Part shown: positions 6,551-8,167 of the stretch, piece after piece
Numbering within the stretch: the stretch's first letter is position 1
Layout of the letters: every line of letters starts with the position of its first letter
Notes under the pieces: model-generated
Told to the model about the DNA's origin: nothing
The model's database searches: none
Seen by the model: the letters and a program-made list of their open reading frames with translations, nothing else
Position numbers and translations under genes: made by a program
Source: Bacteroidota bacterium
Lineage (GTDB): Bacteria > Bacteroidota > Bacteroidia > 2-12-FULL-35-15
NCBI GenBank assembly: GCA_021413595.1
Contig: JAIOQD010000166.1
Coordinates: forward strand, 1-8,167
DNA length: 8,167 nt
Direction: 5' to 3'

Positions 6551-7105
6551 GCTTATTCACCACGCTTAAAAGACAAGTATAAAGCAGATGTAGTACCTGC
6601 TTTACAGAAAAAATTTGGTTACAGCAGCTCAATGCAAGTACCCAAAATAACAAAAATATGCCTTAACCAAGGAGTTGGTGAAGCTGTTTCTGACAAAAAA
6701 TTAATAGAAGGAGCAATCAAAGAAATGACCACTATCAGTGGGCAAAAGGCGGTTGCAACTATCTCTAAAAAAGATATTTCAAACTTCAAACTTCGTAAAG
6801 GAGTTCCTATCGGAGTTAGAGTAACTTTGCGTGGAGATATGATGTATGAGTTTTTAGATCGATTAATTTCCGTAGCTTTGCCCCGGATTCGTGATTTTAG
6901 AGGAATTAATGAAAAAGGATTTGACGGAAGTGGCAACTATACATTAGGTGTTACTGAGCAGATCATTTTCCCTGAAATTGATATCGACAAAGTAAATAAA
7001 ATAATGGGTATGGACATTACATTCGTAACTACTGCAGGTAGCGATGATGAAGCATTAGCTTTGTTAAGCGAATTTGGATTACCTTTTAAGAATCAAAAAA
7101 AATAA
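6548..7105 (+). CDS. rplE: 50S ribosomal protein L5 (uL5)
   Basis: L5 (185 residues; E. coli 179) binds 5S rRNA in the central protuberance, contacts P-site tRNA and makes a bridge to S13. [17 protein letters not shown] (31-47) is the conserved N-terminal block. The loop that approaches the P-site tRNA is [27 protein letters not shown] (70-96). [34 protein letters not shown] (111-144) and the C-terminal [27 protein letters not shown] complete the family pattern. The start ATG at 6548 overlaps the rplX stop by one base. It is followed by a 70-bp spacer with a heptad inverted repeat, then rpsN. Confidence 0.99.
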   Translation: MAYSPRLKDKYKADVVPALQKKFGYSSSMQVPKITKICLNQGVGEAVSDKKLIEGAIKEMTTISGQKAVATISKKDISNFKLRKGVPIGVRVTLRGDMMYEFLDRLISVALPRIRDFRGINEKGFDGSGNYTLGVTEQIIFPEIDIDKVNKIMGMDITFVTTAGSDDEALALLSEFGLPFKNQKK

Positions 7106-7109
7106 ATTG

Positions 7110-7160
7110 AGGAATTAGGATTCAGGAATTTAAAATCCTGAATTTTAAATCACAAATCAT
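7110..7160 (+). repeat. Heptad inverted-repeat array (TAGGATT type), rplE-rpsN spacer
   Basis: Left heptads AGGAATT (7110), AGGATTC (7117), AGGAATT (7124) face right heptads AAATCCT (7133), GAATTTT (7140), AAATCAC (7147), AAATCAT (7154). The inner pair AGGAATT/AAATCCT matches 6/7. AGGATTC/GAATTTT pairs 7/7 with two G-U. The third pair matches about 4/7. Seen another way, ATTCAGGA (7120-7127) and TCCTGAAT (7136-7143) are perfectly complementary. The apex AGGAATT-TA-AAATCCT differs from that in the rpsC-rplP spacer by a single base. The array ends 15 nt before the rpsN ATG. Confidence 0.82.
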
Positions 7161-7175
7161 AAATAAAGAAAAAGT

Positions 7176-7445
7176 ATGGCAAAAGAATCGATGAAAGCAA
7201 GAGAGGTTAAACGTAAAAGACTTGCTGACCTATACGCTGACAGAAGAGCTGCTTTAAAAGCAGCAGGTGATTCAGTTGGATTACAAAAACTTCCAAGAGC
7301 ATCTTCTCCTGGTCGTCAACGTAACCGTTGTAAATTAACCGGCCGTCCAAGAGGCTATATGCGCCAGTTTGGACTTTCCAGAAATTCATTTCGCGAAATG
7401 GCTTTGGATGGTTTGATCCCAGGCATCACGAAATCAAGCTGGTAG
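7176..7445 (+). CDS. rpsN: 30S ribosomal protein S14 (uS14), zinc-independent form
   Basis: S14 is in the 30S head near S3, S10 and S19. The full-length 89-residue form has [32 protein letters not shown] at the N-terminus and [51 protein letters not shown] at the C-terminus, ending in the invariant KSSW. Only one cysteine (in [13 protein letters not shown]) is present. The CxxC...CxxC zinc site of the short form is absent, so this is the C-minus type that does not need zinc. The ATG at 7176 follows AATAAAGAAAAAGT. It lies between rplE and rpsH, as expected. Confidence 0.99.
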   Translation: MAKESMKAREVKRKRLADLYADRRAALKAAGDSVGLQKLPRASSPGRQRNRCKLTGRPRGYMRQFGLSRNSFREMALDGLIPGITKSSW

Positions 7446-7483
7446 TTTTACCAAATTGAAATAAAAAGAGTATTAATATATAA

Positions 7484-7503
7484 TTATCCTGCGTGCGGGA
7501 TAA
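7484..7503 (+). promoter_or_regulatory. Compact hairpin before rpsH
   Basis: TTATCCTG (7484-7491) and CGGGATAA (7496-7503) pair over 8 bp (one T-G) with the tetraloop CGTG. It is the only GC-containing structure in the 76-bp rpsN-rpsH spacer. It ends 18 nt before the rpsH ATG and is followed by an A-rich leader (GATATAAAACCAAAAAAA), not by a T-run. Placement and size resemble the hairpin before rplB (2162-2181), although the stem sequence differs. Function is unknown. Confidence 0.7.
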
Positions 7504-7521
7504 GATATAAAACCAAAAAAA

Positions 7522-7917
7522 ATGACAGATACCATTGCAGATTACCTTACAAGAGTAAGAAATGCTATTAAAGCAAACCACAGAATTGTAGAAATCCCTT
7601 CTTCTAACCTAAAAAAAGAGATCACAAAAATCCTTTTTGAAAAAGGCTACATTTTAAGCTACAAATTTGAAACTACAACCGTTCAAGGCGTTATTAAAAT
7701 TGCTTTGAAATACCATCCGGTAAGTAAACAATCAGCTATAAAAAATTTAACGAGAATAAGTACTCCAGGTTTAAGACAATATGCAGGGTCACAAAAATTA
7801 CCCCGCGTTTTAAATGGTTTGGGTGTTGCCATCATTTCTACTTCTAAAGGTGTAATGACTGATAAAGAAGCGAAAACTCAAAAAGTGGGTGGTGAAGTAT
7901 TATGCTATGTATATTAG
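7522..7917 (+). CDS. rpsH: 30S ribosomal protein S8 (uS8)
   Basis: S8 (131 residues; E. coli 130) is a central-domain 16S rRNA primary binder. In E. coli it also represses the spc operon by binding the mRNA near rplE; I could not recognise an equivalent site here. The start TDTIADYLTRVRNAIKANH (2-20) and the conserved PSSNLKKEITKILFEKGYI block are typical. The C-terminal rRNA-binding part has ISTPGLRQYAG (87-97), LPRVLNGLGVAIISTSKGVMTDKEA (102-126 approx.) and GGEVLCYVY at the end. The ATG at 7522 is preceded by ACCAAAAAAA. rplF follows after 89 bp. Confidence 0.99.
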   Translation: MTDTIADYLTRVRNAIKANHRIVEIPSSNLKKEITKILFEKGYILSYKFETTTVQGVIKIALKYHPVSKQSAIKNLTRISTPGLRQYAGSQKLPRVLNGLGVAIISTSKGVMTDKEAKTQKVGGEVLCYVY

Positions 7918-7997
7918 AGTTCAAAGTTGAAAAGTTCAAAGTTGGAAAGTAAAAAACAACTGGAACTTTAAAACTTTAAACTTTTAAACTTTAATCT
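7918..7997 (+). repeat. 15-nt tandem inverted-repeat array (AAGTT type), rpsH-rplF spacer
   Basis: Directly after the rpsH stop, AGTTCAAAGTTGAAA (7918-7932) is followed by AGTTCAAAGTTGGAA (7933-7947): two copies of a 15-nt unit made of a 7-mer and an 8-mer. The right side mirrors this with ACTTTAAAACTTTAA (7965-7979) and ACTTTTAAACTTTAA (7980-7994). Aligned without gaps, 27 of 33 positions (7918-7950 against 7965-7997) pair, with the mismatches mostly at the unit junctions. The loop is 14 nt (7951-7964). The element ends 9 nt before the rplF ATG. Confidence 0.85.
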
Positions 7998-8006
7998 AAA
8001 AATAAA

Positions 8007-8167
8007 ATGTCAAGAATAGGTAAATTACCAATCGCACTTCCAAAAGGAGTAGATGTAAATGTTTCAGATAAAAATGTAGTAACAGTTAAAGGTGCTAAAG
8101 GTACCTTAACTCAAAAACTCGATGCTGCAATTACCATCAAAAATGAAGGTGGAGTAATTACAGTAGA
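8007..8167 (+). CDS. rplF: 50S ribosomal protein L6 (uL6), 5' part only
   Basis: An open frame from ATG at 8007 to the window edge encodes 53 residues starting [21 protein letters not shown]6 proteins begin MSRIGKxPIxxPxGV and continue with [14 protein letters not shown], here at residues 25-38. L6 sits near the factor-binding site and contacts the sarcin-ricin loop region. It is the expected gene after rpsH in the spc operon. The start is preceded by AATCTAAAAATAAA. The frame is cut by the window end; there is no sign of disruption in the visible part. Confidence 0.97.
   Translation, partial: MSRIGKLPIALPKGVDVNVSDKNVVTVKGAKGTLTQKLDAAITIKNEGGVITV

Overview
The window is a continuous piece of the large ribosomal-protein gene cluster (S10 operon running into the spc operon). 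All genes are on the + strand, in the classic bacterial order: rpsJ, rplC, rplD, rplW, rplB, rpsS, rplV, rpsC, rplP, rpmC, rpsQ, rplN, rplX, rplE, rpsN, rpsH, and the first 53 codons of rplF. Sixteen genes are complete. None is broken, inserted, missing or out of order. The gene before rpsJ and the rest of the spc operon lie outside the window.

The source is most likely a member of the Bacteroidota. This rests on the style of the proteins (S10 beginning [13 protein letters not shown], extended L22, zinc-free 89-residue S14, L2 with DHPMGGGEG), the AT-rich composition, and start codons preceded by A-rich leaders with almost no Shine-Dalgarno sequences. I cannot place it below phylum with confidence.

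Layout: positions 1-3359 hold S10, L3, L4, L23, L2 and S19, each separated by 51-121 bp. Positions 3454-4688 hold L22 and S3, 11 bp apart. Positions 4766-5707 hold L16, L29 and S17 in a tight group. Positions 5833-7105 hold L14, L24 and L5 in a second tight group, with L24 and L5 overlapping by one base. Positions 7176-8167 hold S14, S8 and partial L6, again with long spacers. The products are early and mid-assembly proteins of both subunits: L2, L3, L4, L22 and L23 around the peptidyl transferase centre and exit tunnel; L5, L16, S19 and S14 around the tRNA and subunit-head region; S3 at the mRNA entry.

The coding content is ordinary. The unusual part is the non-coding spacers. Every spacer of 51 bp or more carries some inverted repeat, although three of them are weak. 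Six carry long imperfect inverted repeats, several built from in-phase 7-nt units (TAGGATT type in three spacers) or 15-nt units (AAGTT type in one). Two other spacers carry short GC-rich hairpins that end 18-19 nt before the next ATG. The architecture recurs while the sequence differs between spacers. I saw no recognisable Bacteroidota promoter (TTTG / TAnnTTTG) and no intrinsic terminator (GC stem followed by a T-run) inside the cluster, so one long co-transcript is the simplest reading.
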